Assembly (NCBI GenBank): GCA_910586625.1
Contig: CAJUIZ010000001.1
Location: forward strand, 354,526-418,525
From: an uncultured Christensenellaceae bacterium
GTDB taxonomy: Bacteria; Bacillota; Clostridia; Christensenellales; CAG-314
Direction: 5' to 3'
DNA: 64,000 nucleotides
Part shown: piece by piece, positions 43,589 through 50,763 of the stretch
How positions within the stretch are numbered: position 1 is the stretch's first letter
How the letters are laid out: every line of letters starts with the position of its first letter
Translations under genes and position numbers: made by a program
Notes under the pieces: model-generated
What the model saw: only the letters and a program-made list of their open reading frames with translations
Databases searched by the model: none
Told to the model about the DNA's origin: nothing

Positions 43589-44332
43589 TTATAATTCTAT
43601 TGCAAATTCAGTAAATACTGACGAAAATTTTTCTTTTTCATACTCAAGTGTTTGCACTATATATCCCAACCTGTTCACCTCTGCAACAGCAACTACCGAG
43701 CGATATGAAATCAACCTAAAAACTCCGTTAGCCGGGTTAAAAGCAGGAGATACAAAAGAAATATAATTTACGTACGGGTCGGCACCTATCACGCTTCCGT
43801 CTTTAGCAAAAATCTGCTTGAAAAAACTTTTATCCATATATTTTACATCTACACTAAGCAAAGTTTTTGTCTGATTATTCTCGAGTTTCATTATTCCATC
43901 AGGCAAAAATTTTGCATTGAACGTTGTGTTTTTGCTGTTTTCTTTATCATCGTAAATTAGTTTGTACCCGTTTGGTCTTAAAAGGTAAATTTGATAGTTT
44001 CCATATCCTCCGCTTCCGCCCGTTTGGGAAGAATAGAAAAGCAGTTTGTCATCTCCGCCAAAATCAAACGTCTCGATTGACGGAGAATATCCATCTTCAA
44101 GCAATATCGTATAAGATTGGTAATTATAAAAATTTACGTCTACTTTTATATCGGTTATAAACGTTTCTCCATTGCCATATAAATTTGCGACACCTATATT
44201 TTTTCCACTGCGTATAGCAATAGTTTTTATAAGCGAAACTGAGTTTTTCGCAAAAACAATATTGTTTGTAAAACAACCGAACAGAGTAATAAGCAAAATA
44301 GCTACCCAAACAAGGTTAAAATATTTTTTCAT
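43589..44332 (-). CDS. Secreted protein of unknown function
   Basis: The 247-residue protein has a signal peptide (hydrophobic 7-25, AKNS after it) and a beta-rich body with DGYSPSIETFDFGGDDKLLF and SSQTGGSGGYGNYQIYLLRP, which resembles exported beta-propeller-like or VCBS-like proteins. I cannot assign a family. It lies between the two tRNA-Ser-like fragments, so it may be part of an older insertion. Confidence 0.6.
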   Translation of the reverse strand: MKKYFNLVWVAILLITLFGCFTNNIVFAKNSVSLIKTIAIRSGKNIGVANLYGNGETFITDIKVDVNFYNYQSYTILLEDGYSPSIETFDFGGDDKLLFYSSQTGGSGGYGNYQIYLLRPNGYKLIYDDKENSKNTTFNAKFLPDGIMKLENNQTKTLLSVDVKYMDKSFFKQIFAKDGSVIGADPYVNYISFVSPAFNPANGVFRLISYRSVVAVAEVNRLGYIVQTLEYEKEKFSSVFTEFAIEL

Positions 44333-44449
44333 ATAGTTAATTTGTGCAAATATTTGCTTTAATAAAGCTTATAATGAAAATAAAGTGCTTACAAACTAAA
44401 TAATTTACATTTTACTTTTAATCCAACACTAAATAATAATTAGAAAAAA

Positions 44450-44490
44450 AATAATACGAACCCTTTTTTAACAAAGTGGTTCGTATTATT
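44450..44490 (-). terminator. Terminator downstream of the tRNA-Ser fragment
   Basis: AATAATACGAACC pairs perfectly with GGTTCGTATTATT and on the minus strand is followed by TTTTTTTC. Confidence 0.8.
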
Positions 44491-44496
44491 AACTAA

Positions 44497-44525
44497 TGGC
44501 GGAAGCGGTGGGATTCGAACCCACG
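44497..44525 (-). tRNA. tRNA-Ser 3' fragment (attachment core)
   Basis: On the minus strand GTGGG-TTCGAAT-CCCAC forms a perfect T arm, followed by CGCTTCC, discriminator G and CCA, the 3' end of a tRNA-Ser. Upstream sequence does not fold into the rest of a tRNA, so this is a fragment left by site-specific integration. The intact tRNA should be at the other end of the integrated DNA. Confidence 0.7.
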
Positions 44526-44602
44526 ATATGCAGGTTCATTATACTTAAAATAGCCCCATTTAAGGGGCTTAAAACACTAAAAATACAAAATGGCGAAACG
44601 GC

Positions 44603-44622
44603 TGACACTTGTTCTGACACTT
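44603..44622. promoter_or_regulatory. Candidate integrase arm-type site, left
   Basis: TGACACTT occurs twice 12 bp apart. The same pair, also 12 bp apart, lies at 54109-54128 in the 3' end of the integrase gene. It sits about 80 bp from the tRNA core, as expected for arm sites. Confidence 0.5.
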
Positions 44623-44724
44623 GGTTTTTTACTGAATTTTACTAAATTTTACCGTAGTAAAATCGCTTCCGCAAGCGGAAGCGGGAAAGCGGTCGACTTT
44701 ATTCTAAACTGTCCCTAACAAAAA

Positions 44725-44804
44725 AACGTTCTTTCGCATTGCCGCTTTTTTCGACCTACTACGTAGGCACGAAAAATTAGCGGCATTATGCGAATTAGAA
44801 CGTT
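44725..44804 (-). terminator. Long bulged hairpin at the end of the phage operon
   Basis: The arms pair in five blocks of 8, 7, 7, 7 and 5 bp. On the plus strand the three 7-bp block boundaries each carry a TT bulge (44777-44778, 44786-44787, 44795-44796), exactly 9 nt apart. On the minus strand the hairpin is followed by TTTTTT, so it can end the operon. Its length and regularity also suit a packaging signal or single-strand origin. The remainder of 44333-44807 holds no gene. Confidence 0.75.
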
Positions 44805-44807
44805 TTT

Positions 44808-45542
44808 TTACTTTTTACCTTTGCGTCGTCCATCCCAATAGGACGACTTTTTTTCACTTATAAGAGAAGTCGCTGCTTCCGTGTCTTCGTCGGCTGCGTC
44901 GTCGTCAACCGTTTCCTGTTCTTCCGTCGCTTGCTCCATACCTTCCGTTTGTTCCTGCGGCTCGTTCGGCTGCTGTTCGCAAGCGGCGGGTTCGTCGCTC
45001 TGCTTCGTATCGTCGGCGGTAGCGGTTGTTTCTTCCGTTTGCTGCTCGTTGTCCGTCGTCGGTTCTTCGTCCGTTATAGGCTCGTCTACGGGCTCGGTTT
45101 GGATGCTCCAACCGAAGTATTCGCAAGCCGCAGCGGTAAACTGAGCCAATAGCGCGTCGTTGTTTATCTCTACAAACAACCGCTTAGGAACGAACAGGTC
45201 TTTGTTGTATAAAAACCGTACGCCGTACACAAGCAAGTGTTCCAATATTCCCCGATTAAAGTACTTTTGGAATACCTTGTCGAACCAAGCGTCCGCGCGG
45301 TCGCGCTTTGCAAGTTTCAGCTTGGCGTGCAGCAGCTTGTTGTAAAACTTCTTTTTGTACTTAATTTCCAATTCTTCGCGTTCGGTAATAGCGTCTATTT
45401 CCTTTGCGAAGCTCGTGAACATAAGGTCTTGCAGCTGCGTCTTGATTGCCGGCGGCATTGTTCCGCCGTGGTTCTTCGCAAAGTACTTTATGTCGTCGCC
45501 GAACTCGAATACGAGTTTGTCCATTTCTTTGTAATCTTTCAT
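44808..45542 (-). CDS. Phage-element protein with helical N-terminus and acidic repetitive tail
   Basis: The 244-residue protein has a helical, charged N-terminal part (about 1-145) and a low-complexity Glu/Thr/Gln/Asp tail (about 150-225) ending in a basic cap (RRKGKK). It overlaps the zot stop/start by 4 bp and is the last gene of the minus-strand operon. No transmembrane helix and no family I recognise. It may be an assembly partner of the Zot ATPase. Confidence 0.6.
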   Translation of the reverse strand: MKDYKEMDKLVFEFGDDIKYFAKNHGGTMPPAIKTQLQDLMFTSFAKEIDAITEREELEIKYKKKFYNKLLHAKLKLAKRDRADAWFDKVFQKYFNRGILEHLLVYGVRFLYNKDLFVPKRLFVEINNDALLAQFTAAACEYFGWSIQTEPVDEPITDEEPTTDNEQQTEETTATADDTKQSDEPAACEQQPNEPQEQTEGMEQATEEQETVDDDAADEDTEAATSLISEKKSSYWDGRRKGKK

Positions 45543-46330
45543 TTATTCTCCTTTTTTGTTTTCGCTATCGGGTGTTTGACAGCGTATTTTTCTATGCCCT
45601 GCGGCGTATAGTCGGAAAGCTCCGAATACTCGCAGGAAAAATCTTTGCCTTTCAGTCCTATGTAGAATTCTTCTTCGCCGTCGTACGTGTTGTATGCTTC
45701 GCGTATGTCGCCGTTATATACGTACGTTTCGTCCGTAGGCTCAACGCCGTTTTGCCAATCTTCGTAGCACTTCCAGTTGCTTAACGACCAAACGGTTTGC
45801 ACAACGTCGCCGTACTTGTTTTCTATAAGCTCCATACTGTTTACGCGTGTTATTAACGCCAACATACGGATCCGCTTCTCTACCTGCTCGACGTCTTGGC
45901 AAGTGCCGTACATTGTTATGCTGTGTTTGCGGTGCTTTGCCCAGTAACGGCACATACCGGCGGCGAAGTTGCTCCAAGCTCGGCAGTCGGCAACGTCGGG
46001 CAATTCGTCAATGCACAGCGTACTGCCCCGGTATACGAACTGCGGGTCGAAGCCGTCCGTTGCTATGCCTAATCGTTCCGGGTATAACTGCAAGCTGCGA
46101 CGATAGCCGAAGTCCGGGCTTGTAACGTCGATAGTTACGCCGGCGCAGTATACAAGGTGTTCGCTCTTTGGCGGAGTAACGTCGAAGCCGCTTTCGTTTA
46201 GCATAGTAACTTCTTCCTGCGCGGTTTCCAACGCTTGGATAGCGTTGTCGCCGTACATACTTTCTATGCCCAACGCAACCATAATAGCCGTTTTGCCTGC
46301 GCCCGGTATGCCGTAGAATAGTCTTATCAA
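45539..46330 (-). CDS. zot: Zot/pI-type ATPase (filamentous phage assembly)
   Basis: The 263-residue protein has Walker A FYGIPGAGKT at residues 5-14, Walker B TLCIDELPDV near residue 104, and a KHRKHSITMYGTCQDVEQVEKRIR-like sensor region that is characteristic of Zot (read it in two parts: KHRKHSITMYGTCQDV and EQVEKRIRML). pI/Zot proteins power phage extrusion through the membrane. Unlike pI, no clear C-terminal transmembrane helix is seen. The start is TTG with AAGGAG 8 bp before it. It lies just downstream of repeat R1 and overlaps the next gene by 4 bp. Confidence 0.85.
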   Translation of the reverse strand: MIRLFYGIPGAGKTAIMVALGIESMYGDNAIQALETAQEEVTMLNESGFDVTPPKSEHLVYCAGVTIDVTSPDFGYRRSLQLYPERLGIATDGFDPQFVYRGSTLCIDELPDVADCRAWSNFAAGMCRYWAKHRKHSITMYGTCQDVEQVEKRIRMLALITRVNSMELIENKYGDVVQTVWSLSNWKCYEDWQNGVEPTDETYVYNGDIREAYNTYDGEEEFYIGLKGKDFSCEYSELSDYTPQGIEKYAVKHPIAKTKKENK

Positions 46331-46353
46331 TGTTTTGCTCCTTTTGTGTTATT

Positions 46354-46459
46354 GAGTGAAGTCGCCGGCGACGATGGCGCGCAGCTGCGAGTAAAATATC
46401 ACTCGCGTGAGTGATATTTCTCTGTACGTATCGATTGCGCAGCGCGCGGTTTATCACTT
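46354..46459. repeat. Double-hairpin repeat R1 (before zot)
   Basis: GAGTGA (46354) - 39 nt - TCACTC - GCGT - GAGTGA - 39 nt - TCACTT (46459). Each half is 51 nt and can close as a hairpin by its GAGTGA/TCACTC ends; the centre is a 16-bp palindrome. Confidence 0.75.
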
Positions 46460-46481
46460 GAAATTGCTGTTAAAAATGTTG

Positions 46482-46511
46482 TTGACAGTTTTTTGCTGAG
46501 TGGTGTATAAT
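46482..46511 (+). promoter_or_regulatory. Consensus promoter for a plus-strand RNA
   Basis: TTGACA and TATAAT are 18 bp apart, both perfect consensus, directed opposite to the phage operon. Confidence 0.75.
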
Positions 46512-46515
46512 ACAT

Positions 46516-46661
46516 CCGTAAAGTAACGAGCCGCTTTTTAGGAAGCAGGGCTGATGGCATTGCAGGTTTGGCACGGGCGTTACTTTATGGAAATAATGAC
46601 CGCCCCGCAAGGGGTTGACCTGTTGTTCTCGGAACGTACGGAGTCGGTCATTATTTTTTTT
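46516..46661 (+). ncRNA. Structured ~145-nt RNA inside the phage operon
   Basis: The transcript from the consensus promoter would fold with CCGTAAAGTAACG (46516-46528) paired to CGTTACTTTATGG (46578-46590), an inner GCC/GGC region, then a terminator AATAATGACCG/CGGTCATTATT (46592-46655) containing a CCCCGCAAGGGG hairpin, and finally a run of T. No ORF. It ends exactly at the stop codon of the convergent Lys-rich gene. It may be an antisense or copy-control RNA, or a promoter-like single-strand origin as in other filamentous phages. Confidence 0.6.
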
Positions 46662-47304
46662 ACTTATTGGCTTTTTTAATTGCTTTGGCTTTCGCCTTGT
46701 CTGCTATCTGTGTTACTTTCGTTTTGTCCGTTTTTGTTATTTGCCCCTGTTTGGGCGAGTTGTAATTGTTCTTTTTATCGACAGTACCTTTTCTACTTGC
46801 ATAAGACTGCTTTTGATTGGAAAGCGGGCTGTGTTCCAGCGGGACGTTTTTGTGCTTGGTGTCGTATTTCGGGTTGGTGGTTAAGCCGACCGAAACGTGA
46901 TTGTCTCCAAGGTCTTCGACGATTATGTGATGATGACCGCCGTTGCTGTCAGGGTGGAATTTCAAATCGACGGTTATTAAACCGCTTGTTGCTGTCGGTT
47001 TTGAAGTCGTAGCTTTTGTAGCAGCCGTAGCTTTCTTTGAACTTGCTGCAACATTCTTGCTTGTTTCGACTTTTTTGTTTGCAGTTGTTTTAGCCGCGGG
47101 CTTCGCTGTCGTTTTGACGGGCGCAGGCTTTTTGGCTGCGGGCTTGTTGGTCTGCTTGGCTGTATCAGCCGATTTAACAGATTTTTTGCTTACAGACGGA
47201 CTTTTACCTGTTGTTTTTTGTTTGTTTTGAACTGCGGGCTTGCTCGCTTTTTTCGTAGAAGCGGGCTTTGCGGCGCTTTTTGCTTGTTTAGTGTCCTTTT
47301 TCAT
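46660..47304 (-). CDS. Lys/Ala-rich protein with a C-terminal beta domain
   Basis: The 214-residue protein has a Lys/Ala/Pro/Thr-rich first half (about 1-108, AKPASTKKASKPAVQNK style) like a histone H1 tail. A compact domain follows, LITVDLKFHPDSNGGHHHI and VEDLGDNHVSVGLTTNP, and a basic tail. It could coat nucleic acid, which a filamentous phage needs for its single strand, but I do not recognise the family. The ATG at 47304 has GGAG upstream; longer frames run into repeat R2. Confidence 0.6.
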   Translation of the reverse strand: MKKDTKQAKSAAKPASTKKASKPAVQNKQKTTGKSPSVSKKSVKSADTAKQTNKPAAKKPAPVKTTAKPAAKTTANKKVETSKNVAASSKKATAATKATTSKPTATSGLITVDLKFHPDSNGGHHHIIVEDLGDNHVSVGLTTNPKYDTKHKNVPLEHSPLSNQKQSYASRKGTVDKKNNYNSPKQGQITKTDKTKVTQIADKAKAKAIKKANK

Positions 47305-47360
47305 AATTTCTCCTTTATTTAGATTTGGCGCGACTTCTCTCGGCGCGCGCCTTGCCGTTT

Positions 47361-47477
47361 GAGTGATAGCATATCGACGTTGGCTTCGCCATGAGCGCAA
47401 GCTCCAACGGTGTAGTTCACTCACGTGAGTGATATTTCCTTTTCCGATTCGCCGGAACGTCGAGCGGAATATCACTC
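47361..47477. repeat. Double-hairpin repeat R2 (before the Lys-rich gene)
   Basis: GAGTGA (47361), central TCACTC-ACGT-GAGTGA (47417-47432), TCACTC (47472-47477). The second half is 51 nt, the first 62 nt. Its last TCACTC on the plus strand is the GAG-TGA end of the upstream gene. Confidence 0.7.
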
Positions 47478-48899
47478 GCTTTTGCGTTCGCGCACTTTAA
47501 GCACGATAGCTCGAATTATCCAGTACGGGCAGGTAATTACGTAAAACAAGCCTATTGCTAAGTATTTAATAAACCACCAAAGCCCTTTGCCTATGCCTTT
47601 CAATACCAAGAACACAGCTTCGCGCCCGACACGGAAAAACAGCGATACGGCTATTGCAATTACTACAACGCCCACAATTATTACCCACCAGTTGGCGGCA
47701 AGCCATTGTCCCGCTTTGACGAACCAGTCGCCGACGGAATTAAAGAAGTCAGTTACGCGTTTAATTGCTGCGTTGAAACCATCAAGCAAATCTTCCGGAT
47801 TATTTGACGGCGTGTCGCTTCCGGTTTGTTTATTATCCACAACGCCCAAATTGTATTGAATATCATTAGTTTCAAATTTCAAGCGTAATATAGTAACTTC
47901 TGTAATTTCCGTTGCAAATGTTCGCACACCGGGAGACATTCCGCTTACTTCCGTAAACGGAGTTTGGGCAAATCTTAATACCCAATCCTTTCGCTTAACC
48001 TGTTCTTTTGCGGCATCGGTCAAATCTTCTCTCAAAAAATCGCTTGTGCTTTCTATCTCTCTCCAAGAGTATTTATGAGCAAATATACCTAATTCGGGGT
48101 TATTAACAACCGTTGTTGCTTTTAACAAAGCATAATTATCTTGCTTGTCAAAATACTCGTAATGGTCAGTTATTACATCTTTACTATGGACGTACTCACG
48201 CGAAACATAAAACACTTCGGCTTCCATTAGTTTATCTATCGGTCTATCAGTACTAAAAGCTACAAACCAACTGTCCGTTTTAGCGTTAATCCACGCCCAA
48301 CCGGAATAATACCTAAGATAACCGATATACTTATCCGTAATGGTAATGACTTCTTCGTGAACTTCCGTATACGTAACTTTGCCGTCAATAGTGCAAGCGG
48401 TATACTGTTTGCCAATCGGATACGGTACCGTCGTAGCTTCGTTACCCGAAGGCTTGCCGTCAACGTCGTCATTCCACGGGCGCGCAAGCTGTACTATTAC
48501 GTAATAACGCACTGCATCGGGCAGAACGGTAAGCTCGTCCACCCTGTATTTGCTCAACGTTCCCGAACGGGACAGAAGCGTTAGCTTGTAGTCCTTCGGA
48601 GACAGATTATCTCCTATGCTCGTGCTGATGCGCGCTTCGGAAGCGGTGAACTTGTCTGCTTGCGGTTGGTATACGTACAGGAACAGTTCCCCGGCGTTGC
48701 TTTCCGCAACTTGTATTACGTCCATTTTGTCTTCGTCTTTCTCAGGATACTGCGCAGCGTCGAACGTTTCGTCTTTGCCTAAATCTTCCAATACGTCGGA
48801 ATATATAGTTTCGGAAGCGGCAAAGGCTATGCCCGGTAAGGCACAGCCTAAACAACTTGCTATTAAGATTAAAGCCAATATTAAAGAGATCCTCTTCAT
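47472..48899 (-). CDS. Secreted, membrane-anchored phage-element protein
   Basis: The 475-residue protein has a signal peptide (hydrophobic 4-24, cleavage after GIAFA), a ~370-residue extracytoplasmic part, and two C-terminal transmembrane helices (about 405-425 and 437-460) with a basic tail RERKSE. It may be a phage coat or adsorption component held in the membrane until assembly. Its ATG overlaps the stop of the -1 extension of the upstream gene (ATGA). Its stop codon is inside repeat R2. Confidence 0.6.
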   Translation of the reverse strand: MKRISLILALILIASCLGCALPGIAFAASETIYSDVLEDLGKDETFDAAQYPEKDEDKMDVIQVAESNAGELFLYVYQPQADKFTASEARISTSIGDNLSPKDYKLTLLSRSGTLSKYRVDELTVLPDAVRYYVIVQLARPWNDDVDGKPSGNEATTVPYPIGKQYTACTIDGKVTYTEVHEEVITITDKYIGYLRYYSGWAWINAKTDSWFVAFSTDRPIDKLMEAEVFYVSREYVHSKDVITDHYEYFDKQDNYALLKATTVVNNPELGIFAHKYSWREIESTSDFLREDLTDAAKEQVKRKDWVLRFAQTPFTEVSGMSPGVRTFATEITEVTILRLKFETNDIQYNLGVVDNKQTGSDTPSNNPEDLLDGFNAAIKRVTDFFNSVGDWFVKAGQWLAANWWVIIVGVVVIAIAVSLFFRVGREAVFLVLKGIGKGLWWFIKYLAIGLFYVITCPYWIIRAIVLKVRERKSE

Positions 48900-49057
48900 T
48901 TCCGTTTACCTGCCTTAATTCCTATGAAAGTAAACAACGCTATTAACAGCGCGGCGACGCAGCTTACTCCTGCAACCGCCCACCAAAAGTACTGCTCGGG
49001 CAGCCAATTACCTAACCAAGTATTAGCAAGACTTACTGCCAAGTCTTGCTTAACTAA
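48896..49057 (-). CDS. -1 frame extension of the tip protein: C-terminal membrane anchor
   Basis: Read in -1 relative to the tip protein, the 53 residues begin LVKQDLAVSLANTWLGNW, include a transmembrane helix (WWAVAGVSCVAALLIALFTF) and end GIKAGKRK. No ATG or GTG starts this frame; TTG at 49042-49044 is the only start-like codon and lies within the hairpin. The pattern of an amphipathic helix, a membrane helix and a basic end also matches filamentous-phage major coat proteins, so an independent small coat protein is the alternative reading. Confidence 0.6.
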   Translation of the reverse strand, partial: LVKQDLAVSLANTWLGNWLPEQYFWWAVAGVSCVAALLIALFTFIGIKAGKRK

Positions 49058-49063
49058 AAATTT
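49025..49063 (-). promoter_or_regulatory. -1 programmed frameshift signal
   Basis: On the minus strand the zero frame ends CGA AAT TTT TAG, giving the heptamer A_AAU_UUU (49063-49057) in the X_XXY_YYZ phase. After a 6-nt spacer (TAGTTA) a perfect 10-bp stem follows, AGCAAGACTT / AAGTCTTGCT, with loop GGCAGT (49025-49050). There is no T run after it, so it is not a terminator. Every element of a textbook -1 signal is in place. Confidence 0.7.
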
Positions 49064-50424
49064 CGGCTATGCTCATCCGCCTTGTACAATGCAGTGTTAA
49101 CGCCCGCGCCGTTCAACGCTTGCGCAATGGAAGTACCCCAGTCGCATACGTATACCGCATACACTTCGCCGTCTACCATAAACGTTACGGTGCAGCGTAT
49201 AATACTGAACTTTGCCGTTAACGTAACGTCTTCGGATAAATTCTGTTCTTCGTATTTGGTACCGTCTTCGTAGTACCAGCCGTCGAACAGGTGTCCTTCC
49301 TTAACGGGGTTTTCGGGTAACGTTGCCTTAGTGCCTATCGCTATCCAGGTAGTAGCAACCGTATTATCTTCGGAAACGAACGTAACGCAGACTTCCGAAC
49401 GCTGCCATACTGCAAACAGCTCAACCGTAGCGGCGTCTTCCGTTGTAAGGTTGTTTACTTCGGCATTGTTTGCGTATACGACTTCGCCGTCGGCAGACGT
49501 AGCCCAGCCCTTGAATTGGTAGTGGTCTTTTGTAAAGACGTTTGCAGTAAGCACCTTCGCTTGGTCGTAAGTCATAGCTTCGTTTGCCATAGTTCCGCTA
49601 CCGCTGTTGGCGTTGAATTTTATTTCGTACGTATTAGCTTGGAAGCCTGCGTACAACGTAATATCTCCGTGTACCTTGTCTTCGGTGTACTTGTTAGTGC
49701 AAGCTTCGTCCGTGTACCAACCTGTAAACGTGTATCCCGTTTTCGTGGGAGCGGGCGGCAGTTCCGTGCCTACGAGTTGTATATAAACGTATTCGCTTGC
49801 ATACGTAACGGTACCCTTTGGGAAATTGGAAAGTCCCTGTCTTACGTCATACAAATTATCGTGGACAAATCCCCAGTCCATTGGTTCATAAACGTATTCC
49901 AAAAATTCGTCTCTGTCAGTTGAATCAGCGAACTCTTCGGGACAGCCGTCATAGTTCAAAGAAATGTAGTCTTGCATTTTGGACAAGTATAAAAATTTGT
50001 TGTAGCCCGTATCCGTGCTGTAAATTGTTGTCATAATAAATCCACTGTCGGTATTATTAGCAGGCGGAGTTACAACGTCTACAAACAATACCGTGTTTTC
50101 GTCTATTACGTCGCCTACTCTTAACCGACGACATCCCAACGGAACGTCCTCAGCCTTAGCTGCAATGCCGTCGGAAGCAAGTTGCGCTGCCGAAGCGTAA
50201 AACGTCATCGGCTCGGATACGAACGCCTGCGGCTCGGGTTCTTCTACGGGCTTGTCCGCTCCGCAGCGAGTGCACTTGTTATCTTCGCCGTAGTGGTGCT
50301 TGAACAGGCATACGGGGTTGGTGTTCTTTACTTGCGCAACGGTAAGCCACACAACGGCGGCTATAACCAGCGCGAGTATGATTGCAATTGCTGTAATTGC
50401 TCTCTTTTGCTTTTTTGTTGTCAT
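49054..50424 (-). CDS. InlB-repeat (Listeria-Bacteroides repeat) phage tip protein, zero frame
   Basis: The 456-residue protein has an N-terminal hydrophobic segment (about 9-31), a small Cys motif (CLFKHHYGEDNKCTRCG) that may bind zinc, an alpha/beta region, then three InlB-type repeats from about residue 235 (GYTFTGWYTDEAC, HYQFKGWATSADG, GHLFDGWYYEDG). Such repeats form elongated beta-rich, adhesive stalks. Without frameshifting it ends at TAG 49054 and is not anchored at the C-terminus. With -1 frameshifting it gains 53 residues including a transmembrane helix. By position and layout it may be the pIII-like adsorption protein. Confidence 0.75.
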   Translation of the reverse strand: MTTKKQKRAITAIAIILALVIAAVVWLTVAQVKNTNPVCLFKHHYGEDNKCTRCGADKPVEEPEPQAFVSEPMTFYASAAQLASDGIAAKAEDVPLGCRRLRVGDVIDENTVLFVDVVTPPANNTDSGFIMTTIYSTDTGYNKFLYLSKMQDYISLNYDGCPEEFADSTDRDEFLEYVYEPMDWGFVHDNLYDVRQGLSNFPKGTVTYASEYVYIQLVGTELPPAPTKTGYTFTGWYTDEACTNKYTEDKVHGDITLYAGFQANTYEIKFNANSGSGTMANEAMTYDQAKVLTANVFTKDHYQFKGWATSADGEVVYANNAEVNNLTTEDAATVELFAVWQRSEVCVTFVSEDNTVATTWIAIGTKATLPENPVKEGHLFDGWYYEDGTKYEEQNLSEDVTLTAKFSIIRCTVTFMVDGEVYAVYVCDWGTSIAQALNGAGVNTALYKADEHSRNF

Positions 50425-50559
50425 AATTTTCTCCTTTGCCGGGGTTGCCGGCGTATAGACGCGCCGGTTTCCGGTCGCGCCCTTTTACTGCGGTAAAATC
50501 CGCCTAAAAGCTATTGCCATGCAGCCTATCTGTTCATTTTTGAGATAAGCTGCTGCCGC

Positions 50560-50652
50560 CCCATTATTACAGGAATAAATAATATTTTTCCTACTTACTT
50601 ACTTTCTTATTGCTGTAATAATACTTGTACCGATAGATGTAATAATAATGGG
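50560..50652. other. Nested inverted repeats beside the iterons
   Basis: CCCATTATTACAG (50560-50572) can pair with CTGTAATAAT (50614-50623) or with TGTAATAATAATGGG (50638-50652). This AT-rich stretch with alternative folds directly abuts the iterons and may be the melting region of the origin. Confidence 0.5.
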
Positions 50653-50656
50653 CGAG

Positions 50657-50738
50657 AATTTTTTCATAGCACTATGAAATTTTTTTCATACCCCCGTGAA
50701 ATTTTTTTCATAGTACTATGAAAATTTTTTCATAGGCA
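50657..50738. repeat. Four 22-bp iterons: candidate replication origin
   Basis: CATA occurs at 50665, 50687, 50709 and 50731, exactly 22 bp apart, each within TTTTTTCATA(G/C)...; the first three end in (TA/CG)TGAAA and are near-palindromes (TTTCATAGnnCTATGAAA). Together with the AT-rich inverted repeats and the adjoining HTH protein gene this looks like an iteron origin. With the inverted repeats it fills the 340-bp gap after 50424. Confidence 0.65.
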
Positions 50739-50763
50739 GTTAAAAAAAATAATAGAGCGTTTA

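Noticed and set aside
44497..44525. Functional tRNA-Ser gene
   Set aside because: Only the T arm and acceptor 3' strand are present; no anticodon or D arm upstream.
46008..46457. Minus-strand frame sharing an N-terminus (RALRNRYV...NITH) with a frame at 51161-51406
   Set aside because: The similarity comes only from repeats R1 and R3 being translated in the same phase; downstream parts differ and true genes overlap both.
50657..50738. Short regular repeats as a CRISPR array
   Set aside because: Only four units with no unique spacers, near-palindromic and contiguous, and no cas genes; iterons fit better.
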